A stretch of 64,000 nucleotides of DNA from Lyngbya sp. HA4199-MV5 (GCA_019359375.1 JAHHHL010000003.1:124001-188000); one strand, 5' to 3'. Positions 8,084 through 17,599 are shown, numbered from the stretch's first letter. Numbers and translations: made by a program. Notes: a model not told the origin generated them from the letters alone.

Positions 8084-10414
8084 ATGAAGGCTGAACAATA
8101 CACTCAAGGTTCATCGTTTAACGATCAAGAGCGATCGTCCGCCAATGGCACGCTGGGTGAAGACACGGCAGATTCGTCCACCAGACCAGCGGGGCTAGAT
8201 CTATCACCGATCGTGAGGATGATTCAGCGCAATGCCCTCCTCATTGCAGGTGTAACCGTTGCTGGTGCCGCTCTGGTTGCCTACTCCAGCCTGAGTGGTC
8301 CTCGTACCTACAAAGGGCATTTTCAGCTTTTGGTCGAGCCGATCACGTCTCAAGCTCGTTTGTCTGATCCAGCGGCGATTTCTCGACCGGGCGCGCAACA
8401 GCCTGATGTCATTGATTACCCAACGTTGCTTCAGATTTTACAAAGCCCTGAACTGCTGTCTAAAATTGCAGCCGAAATTCAGCGTCGCTACCCTGATGTC
8501 ACTGCGAGTTCGTTAGCCGCCGCCGCCAGCAATAAAACCCTGGTGATCAAGCGTTATGAAGTAATGGCACAGCGCTTTGGTTCTGATGCCTCCGATCCGA
8601 CCAAAGTAATTGATGTGTCGTACAAGGGTGGAGACCCACAGAAAGTAGAGTTCATCTTGCAGGAGCTTGCTAGAGGCTACTTGAGATATAGCCTTGAGGA
8701 TCGAAAAACCCGCATCGGTGGTGGCGTTCAGTTTATTGAGGACCAGCTTCCTAGCCTCCAGCGTCGCGTCAATGACCTGGAAGGAGAACTACAGGCGCTC
8801 AGACAACGCTATCGGATCGCTGACCCAACGACCGAAGGGACGCAGCTTTCCACTCAGGTACAAAATATTCAGGCTCAGCAGCTAGAAACCCAGCGTAGCT
8901 TGAAAGAACAGCAGGCACTGTTTGGGCGTTTGCAAGCGCAACTTGGTATCAGCCCAGAACAAGCCCTGGCAGCAGCTTCCTTAAGTGAAAATACTGGCTA
9001 TCAGACGCAGGTTGCGGAGCTGAAAAAAGTACAAACGGCCATTGCAGAAAAGTCTGCCCGTTACAGCAGCGAAAGCCCAGTCATTGTGAGCTTGCGGCAG
9101 CAGGAAGCCAAGCTAGAGCAATTGTTGAACCGAGAAGCGCGCAAGAGCTTGGGCTTAACCAACCCCAATGCACCGATCGACGCTCGCGTTCTTGCCTTTC
9201 AAAATGCACTGCGGGTGGATTTGATTAAACAATTAGTAACGGCTGCTAATACGGCTCAGCAATTGAGCGTCCGTGGGCAGGCGATCGCAGAATCTCAGGC
9301 GTTCTTGAATCAAAAGCTGCAAGAATTCCCGGTTGTGGTGCGTCAATACACTGGCTTGAGCCAGCGGTTAGACCTTGCCAGAACCACATTGAACCAATTC
9401 TTGACCCAGCGTGAAACGTTGCGGATTGAAGCCGCGCAGAAAGAAGTCCCCTGGGAAATCGTCTCGGCTCCCGCGATCGATCGGGATGGCAAAAACAACC
9501 CGATTCCATCTGCCAGCATTGAGCCGAAGTTCTTGATTGCGGGTTTGGGAGCCTGCTTGTTGCTGGGCTTAGCTGCCGCCTTGCTGAAGGAAAAAGCGCG
9601 CGATCGCTTCTACAGTGCCGAAGACATGGAAGGTTCGCTAAAGCTACCGCTTTTGGGCACCATTCCCTTCAAGAGTGGTCTGAATCAACCGACGGCTTCC
9701 CTTCCCGCTTCCCGGTCAGATGCTTTTTCAAAGGCATTCAGTTCTCTCTATACAAATATTCGCTTTCTCAGCCCGAAGTCAGCCGTCCGCTCAATCGTCG
9801 TTGGCTCCGCAGAATCTGGTGATGGCAAAACTACGATCGCGCTGCATTTGGCTCTAGAAGCGGCATCAATGGGACAGCGCGTGCTGTTGGTTGACACGAA
9901 CTTGCGTGCGCCTCAACTCCATTCGCTGTTTAACTTACCTAACACGATCGGGCTGAATGAGCTGATCACAAACAAGACAGGAATAGAGCAGTCCATTCAG
10001 CGCGTGCCAGTCGATCACAACCTTTCAGTGCTAACGTCCGGGCAAGCATCACCAGATTCGGGTAAGCTGCTAGCCTCTAATGAGATGCAGGGCGTAATGC
10101 AAGCTTTACAAGACAAGTTTGATCTGGTCATTTATGACACCGCCGCGCTCTCAGAGTTTTCTGATGCCAATTTTGTGGCGGCTCAGTCCAGCGGGATGCT
10201 CATGGTGGCGGGTGTTTCAAAGACAAAACGCTCTGTGCTAACCCAAATTCTTGCTGAACTGAATCGCTTTCGGTTGCCCATACTCGGCTTTGTACCGAAT
10301 CATCCAGGCAAAGGCTCCGCTAACTCTTTCAGCCAATCTGGTCAGTTCGGACAAACTTACGATGGAAAGCCTACGTTACTGGGAAATTTTAAGCTGCTCA
10401 AACCAAATGAGTAA
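8084..10414 (+). CDS. Polysaccharide co-polymerase / BY-kinase (Wzc-like)
   Basis: The start is ATG 8084, preceded by GAGG; the product is about 776 residues. It has a Wzz chain-length domain (about residues 40-150, with a first membrane segment at ALLIAGVTVAGAALVAYS), then long periplasmic coiled coils (about 220-300 and 360-440). A second membrane segment, FLIAGLGACLLLGLAAALL, comes next. The C-terminal bacterial tyrosine-kinase domain shows Walker A (GSAESGDGKTT), Walker A' (VLLVDTNLRAPQLH) and Walker B (DLVIYDTAAL). Such proteins set polymer length and drive export through OPX. Oddly, the tail after the kinase holds one tyrosine (QTYDG) instead of the usual Tyr cluster. Confidence 0.92.
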   Translation: MKAEQYTQGSSFNDQERSSANGTLGEDTADSSTRPAGLDLSPIVRMIQRNALLIAGVTVAGAALVAYSSLSGPRTYKGHFQLLVEPITSQARLSDPAAISRPGAQQPDVIDYPTLLQILQSPELLSKIAAEIQRRYPDVTASSLAAAASNKTLVIKRYEVMAQRFGSDASDPTKVIDVSYKGGDPQKVEFILQELARGYLRYSLEDRKTRIGGGVQFIEDQLPSLQRRVNDLEGELQALRQRYRIADPTTEGTQLSTQVQNIQAQQLETQRSLKEQQALFGRLQAQLGISPEQALAAASLSENTGYQTQVAELKKVQTAIAEKSARYSSESPVIVSLRQQEAKLEQLLNREARKSLGLTNPNAPIDARVLAFQNALRVDLIKQLVTAANTAQQLSVRGQAIAESQAFLNQKLQEFPVVVRQYTGLSQRLDLARTTLNQFLTQRETLRIEAAQKEVPWEIVSAPAIDRDGKNNPIPSASIEPKFLIAGLGACLLLGLAAALLKEKARDRFYSAEDMEGSLKLPLLGTIPFKSGLNQPTASLPASRSDAFSKAFSSLYTNIRFLSPKSAVRSIVVGSAESGDGKTTIALHLALEAASMGQRVLLVDTNLRAPQLHSLFNLPNTIGLNELITNKTGIEQSIQRVPVDHNLSVLTSGQASPDSGKLLASNEMQGVMQALQDKFDLVIYDTAALSEFSDANFVAAQSSGMLMVAGVSKTKRSVLTQILAELNRFRLPILGFVPNHPGKGSANSFSQSGQFGQTYDGKPTLLGNFKLLKPNE

Positions 10415-10587
10415 GCGTTTCGCAGCCAATGGATGGCGTGCGAAAGGGTCGTGTGATCATACTTTTAGCCACCCAGTCGAGTCATCTAAAGTGCTTCTGA
10501 AAGGACTTGCTGGTCAAACGGTGCTTGATCGATCGAGCAGACAAGGTGAGAGCGAACTTGCAAAAATGGGACGTTACCGTATTCGTG

Positions 10588-11793
10588 ATGAATCAACTGC
10601 TCAATTTTCTCTTGATGGCGATCGCGCTCTTCCTCTTCATCCCCATTGGAGTGCTTTGGGTAGAATGTCTGGCTGCTGCTTTGCCAACACGGCGAACCAG
10701 TCAAGTAGCCTTGATGGATCGTCCGACGATCGCAGTTTTGGTGCCCGCGCACGATGAAGCAGGGGGTATCGGCACAGCGTTAAGTACAGTGCTTCCACAA
10801 CTGACCCCTCACGATCGCCTGATTGTCATTGCCGACAACTGTACAGATGAAACAGCCGTTGTGGCACGGGAAGCAGGTGCAACAGTCATCGAGCGCCATG
10901 ATCTTGAGCACAGAGGCAAAGGCTATGCTCTGGATTTTGGGTTGAAGTTTCTTGCCTCAGCCCCACCGGACGTAGTTGTGGTCGTGGATGCAGATTGCCT
11001 GGTCGCAGAAGGGGCGATCGCTCAAATTTCACGTTTGGCAGGAATGAAGCAACGTCCAGTACAGGCAAGCTACCTCCTTGCGCAACCCTCAGCACCTAGC
11101 CCATCGGCTGCTGTCTCGATCCTTGCTTTTACGGTTAAAAATTTAGTACGTCCACTTGGACTAGCTCAACTGGGGCAACCTTGCCTTTTAACGGGTACCG
11201 GGATGGCTTTCCCCTGGTCTGTCATTCATCAAGTTTCCTGGGCAAGTGGCAACATTGTTGAAGATATGCAGCTTTCCCTCGACCTCTTGCTTGCAGGATA
11301 CCCCACCGTTTTTTGTGCGGAGGCTAGCGTGACGGGTGCATTGCCACAGCAAGAACAGGCTGCTATGAGTCAACGGACTCGGTGGGAACACGGACATTTA
11401 CAAACGCTCTTGAGTCAGGTGCCACGTCTACTGCAAGCCTGGGTAAGCCAGAAGCGCTTCAATTTACTGGCGATCGCGCTTGATTTGTGCGTTCCGCCCC
11501 TGTCGCTTTTAGTTATGCTCTGGGCTGTCTCGTTAATTGCGGCAGGCATTCTAAGCCTGACGTTGGGACTGTACCAACCCGTGCTCTTACTCGCGCTGGA
11601 AGGCTTACTCATTCTCATGGCTGTAACTATAGCCTGGGCAAAGTTTACGCGAGACTCGCTCCCCTTAGCCACGCTCTTATCAGTACCGCTTTATATTCTC
11701 TGGAAAATACCACTTTACTTCGCTTTTTTGCGTAAACCTCAAACTCAATGGGTACGTACAGAGAGAGACCTGGCAAAATCCCAGGAACTTTAA
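10588..11793 (+). CDS. Membrane glycosyltransferase, family 2
   Basis: The likely start is ATG 10588, which places a membrane segment (LLNFLLMAIALFLFIPIG) at the N-terminus. The GT2 core follows: IAVLVPAHDEAGGIGTAL for nucleotide binding, the VVVVDADC DxD motif, the acceptor-site VEDMQL (ED) and the QRTRW motif (QxxRW) of processive or cellulose-synthase-like GT2 enzymes. Three to four C-terminal membrane helices end the protein of about 401 residues. It probably transfers or polymerises sugars at the inner face of the membrane. It lies downstream of OPX and the BY-kinase on the same strand and completes a small exopolysaccharide unit; the sugar is unknown. Confidence 0.88.
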   Translation: MNQLLNFLLMAIALFLFIPIGVLWVECLAAALPTRRTSQVALMDRPTIAVLVPAHDEAGGIGTALSTVLPQLTPHDRLIVIADNCTDETAVVAREAGATVIERHDLEHRGKGYALDFGLKFLASAPPDVVVVVDADCLVAEGAIAQISRLAGMKQRPVQASYLLAQPSAPSPSAAVSILAFTVKNLVRPLGLAQLGQPCLLTGTGMAFPWSVIHQVSWASGNIVEDMQLSLDLLLAGYPTVFCAEASVTGALPQQEQAAMSQRTRWEHGHLQTLLSQVPRLLQAWVSQKRFNLLAIALDLCVPPLSLLVMLWAVSLIAAGILSLTLGLYQPVLLLALEGLLILMAVTIAWAKFTRDSLPLATLLSVPLYILWKIPLYFAFLRKPQTQWVRTERDLAKSQEL

Positions 11794-12022
11794 CCTCCAG
11801 CTTCTCCAAAAGCCAAGATGCAAGCTTTGGTTTCAGCGTTTTGTTGTTTTTATAACAATACATCGTTCTTTTAGCATAGTTAAACGGCGCTGTCTGTTGT
11901 TTAGAATGCAACTTGTGAGGGAGTGTTTTACTTGGCGCATTCCGTATTCTGAAAGGGTGAATAGATACATCTTTCATGTGCTCTATTCGCTTCAGATAGT
12001 TCTTTAGAAACGGAGTACGACA

Positions 12023-12211
12023 ATGAGTTTGGAAGAAAGAGCAAAAGCTGCCGCTAAGAATGTTGAAGGCAAAGTTCAAGATGCGGCTGGTAGAGTAACG
12101 GGTGATCCCGCAGACCAAGCTGAAGGAAAAGCAAAGCAAGTAGAAGCTAATGCACGCAATGCTAAAGAAGACCTGAAGGACAGCGCCAAGCGTACTGTTG
12201 ACAACGCGTAG
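12023..12211 (+). CDS. CsbD family stress protein
   Basis: The 62-residue product MSLEERAKAAAKNVEGKVQD...TGDPADQAEGKAKQ is a typical CsbD-domain protein: small, charged, alanine- and lysine-rich and natively flexible. CsbD was defined as a sigma-B general stress protein in Bacillus; the cyanobacterial role is unknown. A GGAG site lies 11 bases before ATG 12023. A good intrinsic terminator follows at 12249-12278, so the gene is monocistronic. Confidence 0.92.
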   Translation: MSLEERAKAAAKNVEGKVQDAAGRVTGDPADQAEGKAKQVEANARNAKEDLKDSAKRTVDNA

Positions 12212-12248
12212 TTATTGGTGACTAACCACCACTAACCTGTCTTACATT

Positions 12249-12278
12249 AGAGGGTGCCGCTTGTCGGTGCCCTCTTTT
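12249..12278 (+). terminator. Intrinsic terminator after csbD
   Basis: An 11-bp stem (AGAGGGTGCCG with CGGTGCCCTCT, two G-U pairs) with a five-base loop is followed directly by TTTT. It lies 38 bases after the csbD stop. Confidence 0.8.
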
Positions 12279-12504
12279 GGTTTGCTCGATCGAGCTGGCT
12301 CAGTCATTGCAGCACTGGTGATAAAAGCATTGTGGTTTCAACCTCCGTATGTTTTCCTTTTGACTCCTGCGTACTTCACGTCGACTCTGCTTTACATATT
12401 TAGCAACTGCGATACGTGAAGAAATTGTCTTGAAGAAGGCGAGGACTATTGTGATCGCCCGATCTTTAGTACGATGCTGGTTAGTGACTTAGCATGTAAC
12501 TGCC

Positions 12505-13602
12505 GTGGTACAAAGTTCTAGCGACTCAACCTTGCATATACCCACTGATGCCTCGAAGCTTACAGCAGAATGGTCTGAGTTGCTACAGCAGTTGCTCGAT
12601 CGCCAATCGTTATCCACTGAGCAAGCAGCTATCTTAATGCAAGGTTGGCTGAACGAAGCAATACCGCCGCTTCTGTCGGGGGCGATTCTTGCTGCGCTGC
12701 AAGCGAAAGGTGTCTCCGCAGAAGAATTGGTTGGCATGGCTCAAGTACTGCGTAGCCTGATGTCTCACTTCGCTACATCCGACTTGCCACCTCTCGCTAC
12801 CGTTGTTGATACGTGTGGTACGGGCGGCGATGGTACGGGCACCTTTAATATTTCTACAGCCGTCGCTTTTGTCACCGCAGCAGCAGGCGTTTCTGTTGCA
12901 AAGCATGGTAATCGCTCTGCGTCCAGTCGGGTCGGGTCTGCTGATGTCCTGGAAGCGTTGGGTGTAAATCTAGCGGCTTCTCCAGAACAGATCCAGGCTG
13001 CACTCCATGCAGTTGGCATCACATTCTTATTTGCTCCTGGTTGGCACCCAGCGCTAAAAGTGGTTGCACCGATGCGACGTGCCTTAAAGGTACGGACGGT
13101 GTTTAATCTTTTAGGTCCACTGGTCAATCCGATGTATCCAACAGGGCAGGTGCTTGGAGTCAACGCTCCCGGTTTGATCAAAACGGTTGCGGAGGCGTTG
13201 AACCAGTTAGGCGTGCGGCGTGCGATCGTGCTGCACGGTCGAGAAAAGCTGGATGAAGCCGGGATTGGAGACCTGACAGACTTAGCAGTGCTGTCTGAAC
13301 AAACTGTCAGCCTGACCAGCTTAGATCCGACTGAAATGGGCATTACATCGGCACCTTTGAGCGCGATCGCTGGAGGAGACGTGCCATACAATGCTGATCT
13401 TTTGAAAGCGGTGCTGCAAGGTAAAGGAACCCAAGCACAGCAAGATGTTGTGGCGTTGAATGCGGCATTAGCGCTACAAGTGGGCGACGTGTTGCCTCAG
13501 ACTGCGAAATCATACGCTGAAGGTGTGCAACTCGCGCAAGAGATCTTACGCAGTGGTGCTGCCTGGGATAAGTTTGAGCAACTGGTGCAGTTTCTTCGTT
13601 AA
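12505..13602 (+). CDS. trpD: Anthranilate phosphoribosyltransferase
   Basis: The 365-residue protein carries the PRPP loop [17 protein letters not shown] and the [21 protein letters not shown] block of Trp[32 protein letters not shown] and the ligand-binding [10 protein letters not shown] segment confirm it. It joins anthranilate to PRPP in tryptophan biosynthesis (cytosol). The start is GTG 12505, with an extra N-terminal stretch of about 20 residues compared with the family core; no strong ribosome binding site is seen. It is not beside other trp genes, which is common in cyanobacteria. A TrpD2-like paralogue is present at 27222-28280. Confidence 0.96.
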   Translation: MVQSSSDSTLHIPTDASKLTAEWSELLQQLLDRQSLSTEQAAILMQGWLNEAIPPLLSGAILAALQAKGVSAEELVGMAQVLRSLMSHFATSDLPPLATVVDTCGTGGDGTGTFNISTAVAFVTAAAGVSVAKHGNRSASSRVGSADVLEALGVNLAASPEQIQAALHAVGITFLFAPGWHPALKVVAPMRRALKVRTVFNLLGPLVNPMYPTGQVLGVNAPGLIKTVAEALNQLGVRRAIVLHGREKLDEAGIGDLTDLAVLSEQTVSLTSLDPTEMGITSAPLSAIAGGDVPYNADLLKAVLQGKGTQAQQDVVALNAALALQVGDVLPQTAKSYAEGVQLAQEILRSGAAWDKFEQLVQFLR

Positions 13603-13641
13603 GTCTGTTTGCTGTCTGATCAGCTCTGAAGGCAATTGAGA

Positions 13642-14544
13642 CTACCGCTGCTTAAATTCCACCACATCGCGTTTGACGGTGACATCATAGTCATTAAAGA
13701 AGTCGTGACCGAGCAAGCCTGTATCCAACGCTGAGTTGCCGATCGCAACAACAACGCCTTTAATCACTGCCCCACCCACTCCGATGGAATCAACGTAGGC
13801 GAGGGGCACTTCTACACTCTTAGCGCTGGCAGTGTCTACTTTGGCTTTGCCAACCACTTTAACCCCCAGGTTTGAAGCCATCGCGCTAGTAATGACCGTG
13901 CCGCTAGCACCGGTATCGACAATCATCTCAAAGGTTTGACTCCCGTTAAACGTGACATCGATTACAGGTGTACCGCCAGCACGACGCTTGATTCTCGCCA
14001 CATAAACCCGTCCAGAACGCAACGATACGTTGGAGTTTTCAGTTGCAGGGTTGCTGCTAGAAGCGGTGTATGTGCGAGGCGCGATCGGTAGAAATGCAGG
14101 CTCAGAGGCTATCTCACTGGTATCGGCACGGGCTGCTTGCTTTTTAGCGTAGGCAAGGTTGCGCTGATAGGCGGTTAGCTTTGCTTTTGCCAGCGAACGG
14201 TACGGGCTCGAGGTTGGCACCGATCGCATGAATTGAATGGCTTGTTGCCATCGACTTGCGACCAAATTCCAGTCGTCACGAGTCTGCGCTGAAACAGTGA
14301 TATTGCTGGCGCTATCCGCTTTCTCTAAAGCAAGCTTGTAGGCATCTCGATTCGCCGTAGCAGCGGGTGCAGGAGTCGTCGGTCGTACCGGGCTTGTGGC
14401 AGGATCTGGTATTGCGATCGGAGTCGTTTCAGTGCTGGTTACAGTCGTCTTGATGGCTGCGTTGCGGCTACAGGCGACGCTCCCCAGCGCGATCGTACCC
14501 GACAAGATAAGCAAAACAACACGAGAACAAGAGCGTTTTAGCAT
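13642..14544 (-). CDS. Retropepsin-like aspartic protease lipoprotein
   Basis: The 300-residue protein has a lipoprotein signal (hydrophobic residues 8-22, lipobox LGSVAC), then a threonine/proline-rich linker. A helical segment with WNLVASRWQQAIQFMRSVP and AKAKLTAYQRNLAYAKKQA follows, a block often found before such proteases in cyanobacteria. The C-terminal domain is a clan AA retropepsin-like fold with the catalytic IVDTGASGTVI motif, a GLLGHDFFNDYDV C-terminal segment and a single aspartate, so it should act as a homodimer. It is probably anchored in a membrane facing the periplasm. The target is unknown. It is convergent with trpD and divergent from carA. Confidence 0.85.
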   Translation of the reverse strand: MLKRSCSRVVLLILSGTIALGSVACSRNAAIKTTVTSTETTPIAIPDPATSPVRPTTPAPAATANRDAYKLALEKADSASNITVSAQTRDDWNLVASRWQQAIQFMRSVPTSSPYRSLAKAKLTAYQRNLAYAKKQAARADTSEIASEPAFLPIAPRTYTASSSNPATENSNVSLRSGRVYVARIKRRAGGTPVIDVTFNGSQTFEMIVDTGASGTVITSAMASNLGVKVVGKAKVDTASAKSVEVPLAYVDSIGVGGAVIKGVVVAIGNSALDTGLLGHDFFNDYDVTVKRDVVEFKQR

Positions 14545-14852
14545 AGGCTAAGAAAACTCAAATAAGGTGCGAATTTGGAGGACGACATTGAGAGGGCAAA
14601 ACTTGGAGATCCAAAGCTATGGTTCGATCGCGCGCTTGACAAGTTTCTCCTTTAACCATTCTGGCGGATTTCCCCTCTCCCTAGAGTGCCGCACTCATGC
14701 TGCTGAATGAACCACTACACGAAAAGAGCAAATGGAACTGTTTCTCTGTCAGGGCATTGCCTGTTCTTACGGTCTTACGGCTCACCCTTCACATGCTTAT
14801 GCTGAACTCCTGAGACTGATTTGAGCATGGCATAATAAAGCGTCTCCGTCTG
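14545..14852. other. Non-coding spacer between the protease gene and carA
   Basis: No gene is seen in these 308 bases. A short perfect inverted repeat (GAGTGC-GCACTC) lies near 14683-14695. A CATAAT hexamer about 20 bases before carA is a weak -10 candidate. Confidence 0.4.
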
Positions 14853-16019
14853 ATGGCAATCATTATGGTTCTCTCGTCTACTCAGCCAGCGTTGTTAGTT
14901 TTAGCCGATGGTACGTCCTACCAGGGATTTTCCTTTGGCGCAACAGGCACCGCAATCGGTGAAGTTGTGTTTAACACTGGCATGACTGGCTATCAGGAAG
15001 TTTTGACCGACCCTAGCTATTGTGGGCAGATCGTGACGTTTACCTATCCAGAACTGGGCAATACCGGGGCGAATCCTGATGATGAGGAGTCAGCCTATCC
15101 TCAAGTGCGAGGGACGATCGCTCGCAACGTTTGCTTCAAGCCCAGCAACTGGCGCTCCACCCAATCCTTGCCTGACTACCTTAAGCAACATAACATTCTG
15201 GCAATCTATGGCATTGATACCCGTGCCCTGACGCGCAAGCTGCGGTCTGCTGGAGCGATGAATGGAGCCATCTCCACTGAAATGCTTGATCCGGTGGAGC
15301 TGCTATCGCACGTACAGGATGCACCCAGTATGGCAGGTCTCAATCTTGTCCGCGAGGTGAGCACGAAAGCAAGCTATGAATGGTCGGATGTGACGCACGA
15401 GACCTGGGCGTTTGGGTCTGTCGCAAAGTCTGCGGATACTGAACCCCTCACAGTGGTCGCGATCGACTTTGGCATCAAGCGCAATATTCTACGTCGTCTT
15501 GCTAGCTATGGCTGCCGTGTGATCGTTGTGCCTGCGCATACGCCACCAGAAGAGATTCTGAAATATAAGCCAGATGGCATCTTCCTCTCCAATGGTCCCG
15601 GCGACCCAGCAGCGAATAGCGATGGCATTGCGACAACCAAAGCCCTTTTGACCAGCCAAAAGCCAATCTTTGGCATCTGTATGGGGCATCAAATTTTAGG
15701 ACTCTCGCTGGGAGCCGAAACCTTTAAGCTCAAATTTGGGCACCGGGGGCTAAATCAACCGTGCGGCTTGCAGCAACAGGTCGAAATTACAAGCCAAAAT
15801 CATGGGTTTGCCATCACAGCTGAATCGTTGGATGCGGCTGAGGTTGAAATTACGCACTTAAACTTGAACGATCGCACGGTGGCAGGTCTACGACATAAAT
15901 CGTTACCGCTCTTTTCAGTGCAATACCATCCTGAGGCAAGCCCTGGTCCTCATGATGCCGACTATCTGTTTGATCGCTTTGTGCAAACGATGCGTGAGCA
16001 ACGCACTGTCTCCCAGTAA
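14853..16019 (+). CDS. carA: Carbamoyl-phosphate synthase small (glutaminase) subunit
   Basis: The 388-residue protein has the CarA N-terminal domain ([37 protein letters not shown]) and a class I glutamine amidotransferase domain. The nucleophile lies in [12 protein letters not shown] (cysteine about 275) and the His-Glu pair in [15 protein letters not shown]. It releases ammonia from glutamine for the large subunit CarB, feeding arginine and pyrimidine synthesis. carB is not in the window. The start is either ATG 14853 or ATG 14865; the first is annotated. The gene is followed by the unrelated STAS gene. Confidence 0.95.
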   Translation: MAIIMVLSSTQPALLVLADGTSYQGFSFGATGTAIGEVVFNTGMTGYQEVLTDPSYCGQIVTFTYPELGNTGANPDDEESAYPQVRGTIARNVCFKPSNWRSTQSLPDYLKQHNILAIYGIDTRALTRKLRSAGAMNGAISTEMLDPVELLSHVQDAPSMAGLNLVREVSTKASYEWSDVTHETWAFGSVAKSADTEPLTVVAIDFGIKRNILRRLASYGCRVIVVPAHTPPEEILKYKPDGIFLSNGPGDPAANSDGIATTKALLTSQKPIFGICMGHQILGLSLGAETFKLKFGHRGLNQPCGLQQQVEITSQNHGFAITAESLDAAEVEITHLNLNDRTVAGLRHKSLPLFSVQYHPEASPGPHDADYLFDRFVQTMREQRTVSQ

Positions 16020-16169
16020 GCTTCTCCAGTAATTTTTCAGATTGAATCGCGGTCTTTCCCCCAGTTTTTCAACGATCCGCTAAGATATTGTCATTTGAGG
16101 GCAGATTTCAGTAGCAAACTTGCTGCCCAGGATGTATACTTGAACGTCGAATCTAAGGATTGAACAGCT

Positions 16170-16175
16170 AGGAGG
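16170..16175 (+). promoter_or_regulatory. Strong Shine-Dalgarno site that decides an ATT start
   Basis: AGGAGG at 16170-16175 is followed by five bases (GTTTT) and then ATT at 16181. The frame upstream is closed by TAG at 16169-16171, so no ATG, GTG or TTG can be used here. Confidence 0.7.
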
Positions 16176-16180
16176 GTTTT

Positions 16181-16549
16181 ATTCCTGAACAACTAACCCT
16201 GACGGTCAGCTTAAGAGGCACGCGCGAAGTTAGGGACAATTACCAGTTATTTCGCCTCACAGGTCTCTTGGATGCTTTTTCGGAGCCTACCTTTCGTAAG
16301 GTGCTCACAAAATGTATCGAAGAAGGACCCAAGCACATCATTCTGGATCTATCCAAAATTGATTTCGTGGATAGTTCTGGGTTAGGTGCCTTGGTGCAGC
16401 TTGCCAAGAAAGCCCAGACTGCTGAGGGTACCTTGCAAATTGTGACGAATCCTCGCGTGACTCAGACGGTTAAGCTTGTCCGGTTAGAGCAATTTCTCGC
16501 GCTCCAAACATCGGTTGAGGTGGCGATCGAGAACGTTAAAGCTGCCTGA
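16181..16549 (+). CDS. STAS-domain anti-sigma factor antagonist, probable ATT start
   Basis: From ATT 16181 the product is 122 residues: PEQLTLTVSLRGTREVRDNY, then FRLTGLLDAFSEPTFRK, HIILDLSKIDFVDSSGLGAL and LQIVTNPRVTQTVKLVRLEQFL. It fits the STAS fold of SpoIIAA/RsbV-type antagonists, and the serine in VDSSGLGAL is the usual phosphorylation site. Such proteins free sigma factors or other partners from a kinase in a partner-switching cascade. The only common start codon, TTG 16268, would cut off the first beta strand (LTLTVSLRG) and has no ribosome binding site. The perfect AGGAGG five bases before ATT argues for the rare start, as in infC. Confidence 0.82.
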   Translation: MPEQLTLTVSLRGTREVRDNYQLFRLTGLLDAFSEPTFRKVLTKCIEEGPKHIILDLSKIDFVDSSGLGALVQLAKKAQTAEGTLQIVTNPRVTQTVKLVRLEQFLALQTSVEVAIENVKAA

Positions 16550-16783
16550 TGCGGGAGTAGCGATCGTAACGCAACTGCGTTTTAACATCGCAAAAGATCG
16601 AACTAAACCAAGCAGCGAGTACGTCTTAGAAATTCTGACACCCCACGCTGAATTGCTTAAATATTGCTGCTAGCCCGGTAAACTCGTGCTTTGCGCATCA
16701 GTTTTGATGCGGTTTGAGTCATCGTATATAACTAACAGTAGCGGTTGCATTCAAGCTGCGATGCACCACACAACTTCAGTTTT

Positions 16784-17239
16784 ATGAGCCAATATATGCG
16801 TTGGGTTTGGCAAAACAGCCTGTATCGATTGGCTTCCTTCACAGTGGGAATTGTCGTCATCATCCTGCTGTTAGCAAGCCAGATGACGGCAGCTAATGCC
16901 CATCAAATAGCTGCCCAGGTAACACCCAGAGATCATGCTATGAGTACTCTCGCCCCGCTTGCTAAAGAAGAATTGAACGCAGCACTTAGCCAGCTTAGTG
17001 GTTGGAGCGTTAAAGACGGTAAGCTTCATCGTCAACTCCAGTTTGCCTCGTTTGTGGAAGCGTTTGGCTTTATGTCTAGCGTCGCCCTGGTTGCAGAGTC
17101 AGCAGGGCACCATCCAGAGTGGTTCAATGTCTACAATCGCGTCACGATCGATCTCACGACCCATGATGCAGGCGGTATCACCACAAAAGACATTGAGTTG
17201 GCGCGTAAAGTCAATGCTTTAGCAAAGTTGGCGAAATAA
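16784..17239 (+). CDS. Exported pterin-4a-carbinolamine dehydratase-like protein
   Basis: The 151-residue product has an N-terminal hydrophobic segment (about residues 13-33, [14 protein letters not shown], then MTAANAHQ), which looks like a cleavable signal or membrane anchor. The PCD/DCoH domain follows: [37 protein letters not shown] and [17 protein letters not shown]. The His-His-Pro motif and the distal histidine are intact, so dehydratase activity on 4a-hydroxy-pterins is possible. PCD enzymes are normally cytosolic, so the signal is unusual. ATG 16784 is preferred to a TTG at 16745. MITE copy 2 lies about 75 bases downstream. Confidence 0.88.
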   Translation: MSQYMRWVWQNSLYRLASFTVGIVVIILLLASQMTAANAHQIAAQVTPRDHAMSTLAPLAKEELNAALSQLSGWSVKDGKLHRQLQFASFVEAFGFMSSVALVAESAGHHPEWFNVYNRVTIDLTTHDAGGITTKDIELARKVNALAKLAK

Positions 17240-17316
17240 AGCATTGATCTGAAAATTAAAGCGTTGGCACTCCAAAAGACCGTTGGTTAGTCGCTATTTC
17301 CTTGCTGTAACTGCTA

Positions 17317-17441
17317 GGGGCTGTCATCAATTACGACTACACACTGCTTTCAGCAAGGGTCTCAGCCCCTAGCTTTGTGTGTTGGGGCGGGCGCGATCAT
17401 GCTGATACCGCAGGTTTTAGAGCTGAATTGATGACGCGCCC
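17317..17441 (+). mobile_element. MITE copy 2 (125 bp)
   Basis: The element has the same length, ends and orientation as the copy at 2217-2341, and is flanked by TA at 17315-17316 and 17442-17443. The centre differs by scattered substitutions but keeps the internal CAGCCCC that pairs with the left end. It sits in the spacer between the PCD gene and the HAS-barrel-like gene (17240-17599), which otherwise shows no gene. Confidence 0.85.
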
Positions 17442-17599
17442 TAGCGCTGTGAAGCCATTTGTTTGGCATAAAGTAAGGCTTTCGCTTTCACCAGTTCTTC
17501 TCAAGCGGATCTCTGAATATTCGGTACAAATGTTCCATTCTGGGCATTCTTGCGTATGCTGGATGCATTGTACTGGTGTTGGCAAGAGGAGCGCTTGTT

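Noticed and set aside
11645-12139. Minus-strand frame overlapping the end of the GT2 gene and csbD
   Set aside because: It crosses two real genes, has a composition unlike neighbours and no ribosome binding site.
12765-13391. Minus-strand frame inside trpD
   Set aside because: Shadow of trpD; the sense product has all TrpD motifs.
16268-16549. TTG 16268 as start of the STAS gene
   Set aside because: It would remove the first beta strand and has no Shine-Dalgarno site, whereas ATT 16181 has a perfect one.
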